Shown one piece after another: positions 13,092-24,456 of a stretch of 64,000 bases of DNA. Under the pieces are notes generated by a model. The model saw only the letters and a program-made list of their open reading frames with translations. It searched no databases and was not told where the DNA came from. Source of the DNA: Viola odorata (lineage: Eukaryota > Streptophyta > Magnoliopsida > Malpighiales > Violaceae); the NCBI GenBank assembly GCA_963691705.1, contig OY829540.1, positions 70,728,367-70,792,366 of the forward strand, given 5' to 3'. Position 1 is the stretch's first letter. Each line of letters starts with the position of its first letter. Made by a program: the position numbers and the translations under genes.

Positions 13092-13164
13092 GCCCGTCTA
13101 GCTCAGTTGGTAGAGCGCAAGGCTCTTAACCTTGTGGTCGTGGGTTCGAGCCCCACGGTGGGCG
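13092..13164 (+). tRNA. trnK-CUU: tRNA-Lys(CTT)
   Basis: A 73-nt cloverleaf. The 7-bp acceptor stem pairs GCCCGTC with GGTGGGC. The A box is TAGCTCAGTTGG, the anticodon loop CTCTTAA carries CTT, and the B box is GGGTTCGAGCC. A short T run lies about 10 nt downstream and can serve as Pol III terminator. All arms pair, so it looks functional. It is divergent from the Pol III subunit gene RPC7. Confidence 0.97.
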
Positions 13165-13552
13165 ACAACTTTCTCTTTTATAAAAATCATTAGCGAACGA
13201 AAATAACTAAGCGACTGTTTTTATGAGGGAACTTTGAATTATGTATTTATATGGACAATTAATTTTTTTAATTAATGGTGAATGTTTTATGGTTTAAACC
13301 CAAAAACGGCACCTGTACATGAATTGATTGACTCATTTGGCACCTCTACTCAAAAAACGGTTTAAAAGGTACCTATACTTTTTACGAATGACTCATTTGG
13401 CACCTCCCACGGACGGCGTCACCAATCTTCCGTTAACCGCCTACGTGGCACGCCACGCCATAAAGTTGGCCACGTGGCGTGCCACGTGGCATATCCGACC
13501 CAAATTGCCACCGGATCGGGCCTCGAACCGGGTCTTTCATTTGGGCCGTGAG

Positions 13553-13764
13553 CGACGCGTCGTTCAGGAACGAACGACGCGTCGCTCGTTCCTGACGGCA
13601 TGTACTGCGGCTGTAGTGTCACTCATTCCAGGCGACGCGTCGCTCAGGAACGAACGAACGACGCGTCGCTCGTTGCAGACGGCATGTGGTGCGGCTGTAA
13701 TGTCCCTCATTCCAGACGACGCGTCGTTCGTGTATTTAGTGAGCGACGCGTCGCCCATGTTGAC
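13553..13764. repeat. Array of CGACGCGTCG palindromes, left arm
   Basis: Six copies of the 10-bp self-complementary CGACGCGTCG occur here, spaced mostly 20-50 bp apart. They sit within a longer repeat carrying GGCATGT(A/G)(C/G)TGCGGCTG and a variant of CTCATTCCAG. The right arm has five copies (about 14434-14615); one 22-bp unit is missing there. Confidence 0.85.
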
Positions 13765-13799
13765 ACTTATAATCCAAATCCACAATGTTTTTATCAAAA

Positions 13800-13870
13800 T
13801 GGAAGCGCGAGGATTCGAACTCCGAACCGCTCGCTTGCAAAGGGAGCGCTCTACCATATGAGCTACGTCC
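13800..13870 (-). tRNA. tRNA-Ala(TGC)-like sequence in the left arm of the foldback element
   Basis: On the minus strand, A box TAGCTCATATGG, D arm, anticodon loop TTTGCAA (TGC, Ala) and B box AGTTCGAATCC are recognisable. The sequence resembles plant tRNA-Ala. The 5' acceptor strand does not pair with the 3' CGCTTCC, and the anticodon and T stems have mismatches, so it is probably a tRNA pseudogene. The internal Pol III promoter boxes remain. Confidence 0.65.
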
Positions 13871-14317
13871 TTTGGCTGCTTTTGATCCTTTGTTAATATA
13901 ATTATATCCATCTATACTAAGTCCGCCTTGGATTTTCTTTTTTCTACTTGGATATTGTGCGGACCTTTATTCATTTCTTATTCCTTAATTTTAATTTTAA
14001 AAATTCAAAAAATAATGAAATTAATTTTAAAAATTCAGAAAATAGTTTTATTAATTTAAAAATTCAAAAAATAATGAAATAATGAAAATTAATTTTAAAA
14101 ATGATATATTTCATTATTTTTTGAATTTTTAAATTAATAAAACTATTTTCTGAATTTTTAAAATTAATTTCATTATTTTTTGAATTTTTAAAATTAAAAT
14201 TAAGGAATAAGAAATGAATAAAGGTCCGCACAATATCCAAGTAGAAAAAAGAAAATCCAAGGCGGACTTAGTATATATGGATATAATTATATTAACAAAG
14301 GATCAGAAGCAGCCAAA

Positions 14318-14388
14318 GGACGTAGCTCATATGGTAGAGCGCTCCCTTTGCAAGCGAGCGGTTCGGAGTTCGAATCCTCGCGCTTCCA
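14318..14388 (+). tRNA. tRNA-Ala(TGC)-like sequence in the right arm of the foldback element
   Basis: This is the inverted twin of the copy at 13800-13870, with the same A box, TGC anticodon and B box and the same defective acceptor stem. The two copies diverge from the palindrome centre, so Pol III transcription of each would run outward. Confidence 0.65.
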
Positions 14389-14877
14389 TTTTGATAAAAA
14401 CATTGTGGATTTGGATTATAAGTGTCAACATGGGCGACGCGTCGCTCACTAAATACACGAACGACGCGTCGTCTGGAATGAGGGACATTACAGCCGCACC
14501 ACATGCCGTCTGCAACGAGCGACGCGTCGTTCGTTCGTTCCTGAGCGACGCGTCGCCTGGAATGAGTGACACTACAGCCGCAGTACATGCCGTCAGGAAC
14601 GAGCGACGCGTCGCTCACGGCCCAAATGAAAGACCCGGTTCGAGGCCCGATCCGGTGGCAATTTGGGTCGGATATGCCACGTGGCACGCCACGTGGCCAA
14701 CTTTATGGCGTGGCCTGCCACGTAGGCGGTTAGCAGAAGATTGGTGACGCCGTCCGTGGGAGGTGCCAAATGAGTCATTCGTAAAAAGTATAGGTACCTT
14801 TTAAACCGTTTTTTAAGTAGAGGTGCCAAATGAGTCAATCAATTCATGCCGTTTTTGGATTTAAACCAATGTTTTAT

Positions 14878-15845
14878 ATATAGAAATCAGCCCTCGTAAA
14901 TTTATTTCGATTTAACAACAGTATTTCATATTTCATAAGCAAACTTCCGCCCTACCGGCTACCGCGGTCTTCGACCTTGCAAAACCCTTTCCTCTTCTGC
15001 TTCCACGAGCATTCCTCAAGCGGCAACACCGCCCCTTGCTCCTTGTCCGGCCACGCCCCTCTCGAGCAGTCCGGAAACTCCGACAAGCACTCCATCTCCA
15101 TCTCTGACCACTTTTACGGCAAGTCCCATTGCTGCTCTGCCCTTACTCTCGTGGTCTCGCTTAGATTGCCGCCTCAATTCCAAGTGAGTTTTAGGTTTTA
15201 TTACTATCTGTAATGTATTTTAAATTGGTGGTAGGCACAGGCTTGTGAAACTAGATTGATGATTAAAAGGTGAAGTGATTCTACACACCACAGTCATTTG
15301 TAGGAGTGAATTTGTTGTCCTCTACTGAACTTTTAGTAATTCGAGACACTTAGAATTGAACTCTTCTTCAAAAGTAGATACCAAACACTGAATCGTTTTG
15401 TTGATACCAAACACGGATGTCATTCCTATGTTCTTACATTGTTTTGGGCTGTTGTAAATAGAAAATGTGCGACTATGTTTCTTGTACATAAATTATGGTT
15501 CGCGAATGTCTCAGTTGTTTACCCCTCTTTTATCATCTTTAAAATGCATCATATTCTGTCGTGAGCTGTACATGTAGGATAGTCTACACTCAATACTTTG
15601 TACGTTTTTGCTTAAAATTGTACAGTGCTTCCTTGCTAATCTTTCTTCTCACTAGAAAGTTGATACCTTGCGTTTTATGGGTGATATATTTTGGTCTTAC
15701 TTAATGAACTGTACTTCTATCTTATAGTTCTTTGTACATGTAACATGTTCAGTACCTAATCATGGATTCCACACACAATGAACAAATTGGTTTGTGGATC
15801 TTGTTAGACTTTAACATCCAATCCCTTCAATTTCAGGAGTTCGTG
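14878..15845 (+). other. 5' leader exon and first intron of the AATF gene
   Basis: About 14940-15183 is a GC-richer stretch without ATG that ends in a good donor (CAA|GTGAGT). The next acceptor (TTTCAG) lies at 15837, nine bases before the first ATG of AATF. I read this as an untranslated first exon plus a 0.65 kb leader intron. The leader exon is also open in the same phase as exon 2, so an upstream non-ATG start cannot be excluded. Confidence 0.5.
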
Positions 15846-18800
15846 ATGGGGCAACCTTTGAAACAATTGAGGAAAGTAAGAGATAATGATAGTGATTTGG
15901 AAGAATTCGATGATCTGGTATACAATGAGCTCTTGGTTGGTTAAGTTTTGCCACTTGTTAATATTTTGGTATATAATTACAATTAACTTCTGGTTTTTAT
16001 TACTTCAATTTAGATGGGAAAAGAGGATTACAGTGATGACGATGTTGTTAATGGTGATGGTGATGGTGATGATGACAATGAGGTAGGCACGGAGGAGGAG
16101 GAGGAGGAGGAGGAGGATGATGAGAAGGAGGGGGAGAATGAGGATGAGGAAGAGGAAGTGGAGGAAGGAGATGAAGATTCAGGAAAAGGAGAAGAAGATG
16201 AAGATGACCAGCATAGTGATAAGCGTACAGATGCGGAGATGGAAGAACTTGAGAAAGAGTACAGAGGTCTTCTTAACCAAGAGCAGTAAGAATTTCCTTC
16301 TTAAGTTTGGACTTTAAGCATTTGGGATAATTATGCATAGAATATTGGTCTTCCAGAAATAAAACACTGTATTGGAGGCAATAGTTGTAGATCGACTGTA
16401 TATCTGATGCTCTGCTCATTTTTTGGTTGTTACTGATCTAAGAAAGTTAATTATAATACTGTAGGGTTTCTTACATGCAGAAAAAAGAAGGAAGTGCCAT
16501 GAATTCAATTGCTCATGTTATCTCTCTCTGCTTTTATATTTCAGAGATGTATTTAAGAATCTTAAGCGCCTTAAGGATGAAGATCTTGTTAAAGGACAAG
16601 CAGTGAAGAATCAGAAGGTGCTAAATTTTCATTTTGTTTCATTTATAATAAGTAAAAGTCAACTTAGCGACTTGATGCAGCATTTCATGATCCCCATCAT
16701 AGTATTACCAAAGCAATTTTAATATCAGAGTTTTATATTTTATTTTAATGGGCGGCCTGTTCTTAAACTTCCATACTACTTTCTTAAAGGTTCTATGGGA
16801 CAAAGCCCTTGAAATTAGATTCCTACTTCAGAGATCATTTGCAAATTCAAATAGACTGCCTCAGGTATCTATTTTCTTCTATTGTTTCTTTTTTCAACTA
16901 TTTCTTAGTGATGAGTTTGAAGAATTCAGGTCAATCATGATGCTATTTTCTTAGGAACCAGTTCGGTCTTCCTTTTGTGACTCTGATGGAGCTGTCAGGA
17001 TTGCATATGATGACTTGATTACAACATCCAAGAAGACAGTTGAATCTCTCTTGGAATTACAGCAGGTATAGTTGCAATAAGAAACCATTTCTGTTCCTTG
17101 TAATTGCTTTTGGTTTTAATGTTTGTTTCCCATCTTTCACTACCTATCTTATGAAAGTCTCAGTCCTTCCTTTATTCACCTTGTCTTGCTGTTATTTTGC
17201 AGGCTTTGATTGAGAATAATCCGTCAATATCCCAATCCTCAAGTGGTTTGTTTCTACGCTTGTCTACATTACAACTTTGCTTATGTCAATAATTACTGGT
17301 GTTCTAGAAAACCTTAAATGTTGAGATGGAATTTGAGTGCCATGGTTTTTCACATATGCAACTTTTTGGTTTGTTTTTCAAGGTGTCTCATTCCCTGAGC
17401 ATTCTCTAATAAATTCTAGTCTGAAATGGTGTATCTTGAAGCATGAGATGTCTTGTCTTGTTCTAAGTTTGCTTGAGAAGGAAAAAAGTGTGCATGGTGT
17501 CAATGCCCCTCTATAGTTCCTATATGTACTTTTTCTTTTTATCGTTTTTTAATGTAAATTGTGAAAACAAATCTGTGAGAACTGTATTTTCCCATTATAT
17601 GTGGTTTATTCATGATGTATTACGTTTATGCTATTTTGAAATTCAGTTTGGTCCATTATTGTATCATGTAGGTCGATACATAGTTGTCCAATAAGTGTTA
17701 TTCATATATTCATGGAGCTCAATGTTTTCATGTCCATGTTCTACTCTTAAGGCAACTCTGGGCGAGTTCACAAGAAGCACTCTAAAGATTTGACGGACTT
17801 GGATGTGGAAGGTTATGAAGACTGGTTACGTATCTCTCAGATTCATGACAGGTATTCTAAAAGGACTTTTTATAGTTAATTTGTGTAGTAATAGTTTTTC
17901 CCCCCTTTTGTATACTTGATCCAGTGATATGATTGATTTGTTTTAGCTTTACTGGAAGGGTATGAGCCTATTTGGGATCCCTATCTTGTCTGGGAAGAAA
18001 AAGTATTTGCTTACATACAATTTTACCTAGTTCCTTTTTCTTCTTCTCCCTTTTTAATTTGTAATCATACTGCGTAAAATACTGGTAGTTAGGGCTGGAC
18101 CATGCTTATACCATTCCTCTTCTGAGAATCCTAATTAAGTTAAAATTTAATTGCTTGCATCTTGTAGGATTGCTCCTTTCAGAGACAAATCAGTAGATAA
18201 ATGGCAAAGAATGACACAGGTGACAACTGGTGCGGCTGCTATTAAAGGAAGGTTGCAGGCTTTTAATCAGGTTCAGCCCTATATCTAACAACCATTGTGC
18301 TGTTTTGGATTCAGCGGAACTCAAATCCTTACAAGGTTTTCCTTTTTTCTATCACAGAGTATTAGTGATCAAGTTGCTACATACATGAGAGATCCAACTA
18401 AAATGGTTAAGCAAATGCAGCTTCGAAGATCAGCAGTTGGTGTACTTGGGACTGTAAGTTAAATGAGAATCCTTTGTGGTTTAGCCTTAGAAATGGTGTA
18501 AAAGTTAAGAAGTGAATGATTAAGATTTTTTTCTGGCTCTCACTAGTTACTTGACTTCTACCAATGGGCAGGTACCTGAGCCAATGGGCAATACCAAGCA
18601 AGAGGTAATTCTCCTCTCACATCTATAATTGTACAATATAGCCTTGATTTGCAATTGCCTGTGAGCCTGAATATACCCACTTTGCCTATCTACAGATTCT
18701 TAACTCCATTGATTTTTTTACTAAAATAATTTCTGGGAAATAAGACAAATTAAATAGAAGAATATTTTGTAAAAATAAGACAATCTTTGCTATATGGTTA

Positions 18801-19701
18801 TAGTAACTCAAAAATGCAAATTAAGCTCAGATTCCTAACGAGGATATTGTTAGTAGGAGGTGCATCCTGATGGTGACCCTGAACTTCTCGATGATTCCGA
18901 GTTTTATCAACAGTTGCTGAAGGAATTTTTTGAGTCCGTTGACCCTACATCCACCAGTAAGTCTCACATCCCATTTGACAGTTTTGTTTATGCAAAGTTG
19001 CATGTGGCTGCAATACTGCACCCAGTTTTAACTCTGCCAAAATTTGTTATGTCCACTCATTGAATCCAGAAGGTTGTATAACTATTTGCCACGGTTACTA
19101 TCCACAATTCTGAGGATTATTGATCCTTGCCAACAGAAAAGTAGATGAGGAAATTGTTTGGTACTTTTGATGTGAGTGAACTTGTATCACATTCTTGTGG
19201 AGCTTATTGATGGTTATTATGAAGTAGGATCACACAGTGAACAACGGTGCATTTCGGATTGAATATTCTGTGTGATTGTGGAATTCAACTTCTTTTCTCT
19301 AGAACAGTATCTTATTTTTGTTCTGTTAGCATTTGTGAGGTAACTGATTCGTGTGCTTGTTATATCCAGATAATGCTCTTTACGATCTAAAGAAAGTGCG
19401 TACTAAGAAAAGAAAGATAGTTGATAGGCGTGCTTCAAAGAGTCGCAAGATCAGGTACACATACTTAAGGGATTTAGTTGGCCTATGAAACTCTGCCTAG
19501 CTATTTGTGTTTCGCTCAATCTATCTCACGTTTATCTTTTTGTGCTCGCTTTCTTATAAATTTGTGACTTGCAGGTACAATATCCATGAAAAGATAGTCA
19601 ATTTCATGGCTCCGATGCCTATGAAGCTCCCTCCCATGGCCCCCAAGTTATTTGAGAATTTGTTTGGATTGAAGACCCAGAAACCTGCTACTGTTGATTA
19701 G
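15846..19701 (+). CDS. AATF: AATF/Bfr2 family ribosome-biogenesis protein
   Basis: Thirteen coding exons: 15846-15917, 16014-16285, 16545-16617, 16790-16864, 16955-17065, 17203-17245, 17752-17851, 18168-18270, 18358-18453, 18572-18604, 18857-18956, 19370-19454 and 19575-19701. The phases agree throughout and give 429 residues. Residues about 25-105 form a long acidic tract. The AATF domain follows with EELEKEYRGLLNQEQDVFKN, then KGQAVKNQKVLWDKALEIRF. The C-terminal TRAUB region has EFYQQLLKEFFES and ends with IHEKIVNFMAPMPMKLPP. AATF/Bfr2 (Arabidopsis At5g61330 type) works in the nucleolus in 18S rRNA maturation (family knowledge). The start is the first ATG after the leader intron. The N-terminus is the least certain part. 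Confidence 0.93.
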
Positions 19702-20489
19702 TTCGGCAATCTTGTTAATGAAATTTTATTATTCTTTTTAAAACATACCAACTTAAATTTGTTACAAGTTGAAAATCTCTTCGATGCATTTAAATTATTG
19801 TCAATTTGGGGAAAATGCATGAGGGTTCTTTTTTTATCCAAAAAATAAAGCGATATCACAAGCAGATTTTCTCATTTTCTGGGCTGAACATTTGTCAATT
19901 ATACCAGCTAAGTGTATTCGCAGCAGTAACAGTTTTGGGACATTCCATTTAACACTTAGTTTAAATGATATTGAAATGTTAGAAGATAGAGTAAATTACT
20001 CTCCGATTATTTTATTCTATTCCCGTTTTGAATAGGGTACTAATTCCATTCGAGTATTCTAGTAAGGCTCGAAAAAAGACTCACCCAATATAGATTTCTT
20101 TGTTCTATAAACTCAAACTGGAACTTGAGATGTAGAAGGCAATTTTTTTGCATATATGGACTCACACTAAAATTAGAAGGCAAGATACGTGTACACAAGC
20201 GAGGATGTGTGTGCATGGGCTAGACAAAATTAAAGTGTTTCGGAGATTGAAATAGTATTGATCAATTAAAACATACTTTGCATAATTCTATCCTGACAAT
20301 ACTTCTTTTTTGAAAACAAGGAGGAAATAAAAGTGAATTAAGATTCTTTATTAAATCAAAGTCTGTGACAATACTACTTTCACCTAATAAAATATATATA
20401 TGTAGTCTCTAAATTATGGAGTTCCCCAAAAAAGATTTCTTCATACTAATATTTAAGCAACACTAATTCATTAATTAATAATAATAAAA
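19702..20489. other. Convergent 3' region between AATF and the uclacyanin gene
   Basis: 3' untranslated sequence of two genes converging on each other, plus AT-rich spacer. Nothing else was recognised. Confidence 0.6.
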
Positions 20490-21382
20490 CTAAAACAAGA
20501 GAAATGCAGTGAAACTCAAAGGCAAAGCGGCCCAAAGCTGAAAGCAATTGAGAGATGCAGCAGCACTGTCGATCTTGGGCTGTTGTTGGCCTTGTCCAAA
20601 AGGTGGGCCTGGTTGGAACGGTCCAAAAGGAGAGCCTGGTTGGAACGGCCCAAAAGGAGAGTTGTTCGGCACGCCGCCGGCACCAGGTGCTGGTTGGGCA
20701 GGAGGACAGTCCTCCATAGGCGGGGGTTGGGCCGGAGGACAGTCGGCGCCTGGTGGGCTTGTATTCTGACTTGGGCTGGAGGGTGGGCTTGGAGAAGATG
20801 AAGATCCATCAGAAGCTTTGATGTCAACCTTCATGCCACCTTGGCAATGGCCAGGGATGCCACAAATGAAGTACAAGTGGCCTGGTTTTTGGATAGTAAG
20901 GGTATCAAGTCCGCTAGTGAAAGTAGCAACTGGATTGTTTGTGTTGCACGACTCGTAATCTTCCTTTGTTACTTGCCTCACATTATGCATTGCACTGTTA
21001 TAGCGGAAATCTGCATGGAAACGTAGGTAATTCATGTTACGATTTCGAGATCTTTAACTTGTAACTTCTATTTACGACCAAAAGACGAAGCAATAATCAC
21101 ATGCGTGTAGTTTAGTGGTAATTATTATGAATAGATTGATGATATTAGGTCCTGAATTTGAGTTGTATAATTTAGAAGAAAAAAAAGATTTGGAAAGAGA
21201 CGGTGAAAGAAATTGATACCAATAGAGTCACCAACATGGAAGGACTTGGTGGAAGCCCATTGCTTGTAATCGACGCCTGGGGTCCAGCCAGCAGCGTCGC
21301 CAACGTCGTAGCCAGCACCGAAACAGACACCACACAAAGCCAGCAAGCTCAACACCAAAGCAACACCTCTCATCTTATTCAT
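20490..21382 (-). CDS. Uclacyanin-like phytocyanin (secreted blue copper protein, chimeric, GPI-type)
   Basis: Two exons, 21220-21382 and 20490-21010, give 227 residues. The N-terminus MNKMRGVALVLSLLALCGVC is a signal peptide (start at residue 1 or 4). The plastocyanin-like domain (about residues 24-125) starts GYDVGDAAGWTPGVDYKQWA. The type-1 copper ligands are visible: His in MHNVRQV, Cys in YESCN, His in IPGHC and Met in GGMK; the axial Met marks the uclacyanin class. The two framework Cys are ESC and GHC. A Ser/Pro tail follows, with duplicated DCPPAQP and SPFGPFQPG motifs, then a hydrophobic C-terminus (ALPLSFTAFLLF) fitting a GPI-anchor signal. Phytocyanins act at the cell surface in redox, wall or reproductive signalling. 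The intron position is the conserved one for the family. Confidence 0.93.
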
Positions 21383-22594
21383 GACTACTTAATTGATCAA
21401 TAGCAGCAGGAGCAAATTATATTAACCAAAGTAAAAGAAAAGAAAAGAATTGAGTAAAACCCTATGTGACGTCTCCATATATATATATATGTAAGTACTT
21501 AGGTTTTCGTTTGTTCTCAATTAAGGAAATTAATGAAAGATTTCTTGTTTAATTAATGTGATGGTTGACTATGCCTTAATTGCTATTGAATTTATCCTTT
21601 TTTGTATATATTTTTTCCCCTTTTCAGTACATTTCCTAGTTAATATATAGGGTAGTTTTTGTGACATGTTGTTTAGTATAAGGGATATTTTTACGATATT
21701 CAGGTATACTTTTGAGCACCGGTGTCCTATTTATAGCACATTAACTTTAATATATGATTTGTAAAAAATGCGTAAATAAATAACAAATTAAACATATGAC
21801 ATTTTTAATTAGAAAACTAAAAAAAAAATCTTAACTTATTTATAAAGAGAAACAAAAATCACTTGTAGAATCTTAATTATAATGGGAGTGCCAAGTTTGT
21901 CGAAATTGTTTTTTTTATAAACCAAGCTTATTAGTAAAAAACTTGAACAAATCCAAAAAATGAGAGAATGACAATAAGGTAAAACTACACACACCTTATT
22001 AATTTTATTAATTTGCAGAAGTTTTTATTTTGATAAGCCAAATTAATGTTTATTAAAGTAATTGTTTATTTTTGGTAAAAAATAATTACGTTGATTTGAG
22101 TAACACTAAAAAATAGGAATAAAATAAAATCAAAAAATTTATATATACATTTTTGAGAAAAAAAATATTTTATATATACAATTAATTATATTATAAATTA
22201 TCATTATAAAATACTCCCTTTGGACTCCAATAATTGTCACTTTCCTATGGATTTTTACCGTTCATAATATTTGTCATTTTATGCATTCCGAAACATATTT
22301 TGTGCAAATAATAAAAAAATAATTATGCAACAACCCAATTTGATGATGGTGTGGTAATTTGAGTGGAAATTAGGACTAAAAATGAAACAATGCGGAATAA
22401 AATAAGATCAAAGATCATTGTCTTACGAATTTTTACTATTTCAGAAAATCAATCATTAGAATCGGGAGAGAATACCTTATAAAAACGGCGCGCACTCGAT
22501 TAATTATAACCTACCTTATGCACTTTGTTTCAAACGCAGCTGCCTTCTTCTTAAAGGACTTGCTGCTGCGATTTTGAGAAAGAAGCAAAGGATC
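21383..22594. other. AT-rich intergenic region
   Basis: Upstream of the uclacyanin gene there is an ATATATATATAT stretch at about 21478-21490 that may serve as TATA. A CTCCCTTTGGACTCCAATAATT at about 22213 looks like one end of a Stowaway-like MITE without a matching partner. No gene was seen. Confidence 0.5.
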
Positions 22595-23678
22595 ATGAGC
22601 AAAAGGAGCAAGAAAGAGAGCGATTTCGAAGGAGTAGACAGAATCGGTGAGTTACCTGATCCTATTCTTGAGCACACCCTCTGTTTTCTGGAAACCGAAC
22701 AAACCGTACAAACCTCTCTGCTTTCCAAGAGATGGAGAAATCTATGGACCTCTGACTTACTACAAGAAACTTGTGGGTACTGTCTTGCGCAAACGCAACC
22801 CGAACTCTGATGTTGAATATCTTATCTTTGATTATGTAAACTTTGATGAGAGTTTTGAGAAAACAGTAATCTATTACGCCGCATCTCATGGTGTCAAATA
22901 TTTGGCAATTCCGAGCTCTTTCGTACGTTACAGTTGGCTCCACCAAAAACTCACCCAATGCAAAACCCTAAAAACCCTAGAGCTTACATACTTCCACCTT
23001 CACTTTGACGGATCTTTTAGGTTCACCACACTCACCAATTTGAGGTTGAGGTTCTGTAGGTTTTTCTGCACTGGATCACCGCCCTGCTTTGATTTTCATG
23101 TCGTACTTTCCTAATTTGAATGCGAAGTTTGTGGTTTTAAGGTTGTGGAAATATCAAACCCCAAATTGCTTCACTTATCCATTAAGTATTGGCATAGCTA
23201 TGAGCCTAGGTTTGAAATAGATGCTCCAAACCTTACATATCTGATGTTCAAATTTTGGCGGTTCCAATCTGTCTCTTTAACCAACTTACATTCTCTGCAA
23301 CTGGTGGCGATCGATATGTACCCTCCATTAGACAATAATGACGATGTGCTCAAATTCTTCCAGAGCCTTTTGAATCTACAATCTCTCTTTCTGTCCCGCC
23401 GTGATGTTCTGGTAAGATTAATCGTGTTTCTACTGTCATTTACTATCTTTCTTGGCGATAACATTCTATTTTCGAGGTTCTTAGGCCCCGTTTACTTCGG
23501 AGAAATCTCGTTTCCAAAAAAGTTCTATTTTTCTGAATTTTGAACTTTTTCATTTCCATCCGAAAACTGGAAAACGTATTTACTTCGCATTTTTCTAAAA
23601 TTTTCCAAATTTAAAAAACTAGAAAACGTGTTTACTTCGCACTAATTTCCAATTTTTGGAAAAATGGAAATGTGTTTG

Positions 23679-23953
23679 GGCGTTATGACGCTTGATATTG
23701 GATGTCATGACGCTGACTTAATTTTGATAGAACCCATAACTACTGTTTGGGGCGTCATGCCGCATGAGACTGGCGTCATGACGCTGGGATGTTTTCGCAA
23801 AACCATCACTTCAGTTTGGGGTCTCATAACTCTTGAGACTAGCCGTCATGACGCTGGGATATTTTCGCAAGAGCCCATCACTTCTGTTTGGGGCGTCATG
23901 ACGCTGGATCCTGGGCGTCATGACTCTAGGATGTTTTCGCAAGAAAGCGTCAG
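23679..23953. repeat. Tandem array with CGTCATGACG palindromes
   Basis: About four degenerate units of some 65-75 bp. Each carries GGCGTCATGACGCT, then a variant of GGGATGTTTTCGCAA, CCATCACTTC and GTTTGGGG. The 10-bp CGTCATGACG core is self-complementary. It lies just inside the left end of the Harbinger-like element. Confidence 0.75.
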
Positions 23954-24456
23954 TTAAATATTAACAAAAGAAGCTTCCAACTACATATATTCAGGTCTGA
24001 AAAGCCTTGCAATCCATGAACTAAGTGCCTAGAGAGTAAGATCATGCAGCTGAAAAATGGCAAATGTTCAAACACAAAGATTCCCTTGGATGAGCAACAA
24101 CAAGCAAGGCTGCTAATCATAACAATCTAGTTACCAGCTAATGCAATTCCAAGAACCCTAAAGTCTGAGGAACAACTGTACTATTGCTGTAGAACTATCC
24201 CTCCTGACAGATGAAACGGTCCTTAGGAGCTCAACAAATGGAGGACTTCAGCTAGATTGGTAGTTTACAACACAATGCATCACTTTCCTCTCCTAGTCTG
24301 GATGAAACCCTGCTTAGCTCAGTCTGTGATTATTGATATCATTGTACTTTTTTTTCCCCAAATAGCAGCACCCACTAAGACATGATGAACCAAGACAACA
24401 AGAAATCACAAACAAAGATGTCAATGACAAGCTCAGACATATCATTAAGAGTCAAA

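Larger units (their letters stand above)
13281..14877. mobile_element. Foldback Mutator-like element (MULE-MITE) with 10-bp target duplication
   Basis: The element occupies 13291-14867 (1577 bp) and is flanked by direct repeats of AATGTTTTAT at 13281-13290 and 14868-14877. Its arms are inverted copies of each other over almost the whole length: GGTTTAAACCCAAAAACGGC at the left matches, with one change, the reverse of the right end. They meet in an AT-rich centre near 14080. A 9-11 bp target duplication with very long inverted arms is typical of Mutator-like foldback elements. No transposase is present, so it would need help from an autonomous relative. The arms differ by only a few substitutions and small indels, which suggests a recent origin or gene conversion. 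The open frames spanning it are artefacts of the repeats. Confidence 0.88.

Noticed and set aside
13328..14838. Several open frames of 80-177 residues with Arg-rich repeats in both strands
   Set aside because: They are mirror images produced by the foldback element and its CGACGCGTCG repeats and tRNA-like sequences. No protein family is matched.
16014..16317. Second long frame (Arg/Met-rich) over the acidic exon of AATF
   Set aside because: It is a shadow of the GAG/GAT-rich coding exon. Splice phases and family motifs support only the acidic frame.
22211..22440. Possible Stowaway MITE beginning CTCCCTTTGGACTCC
   Set aside because: No inverted partner end was found, so at best it is a truncated copy.
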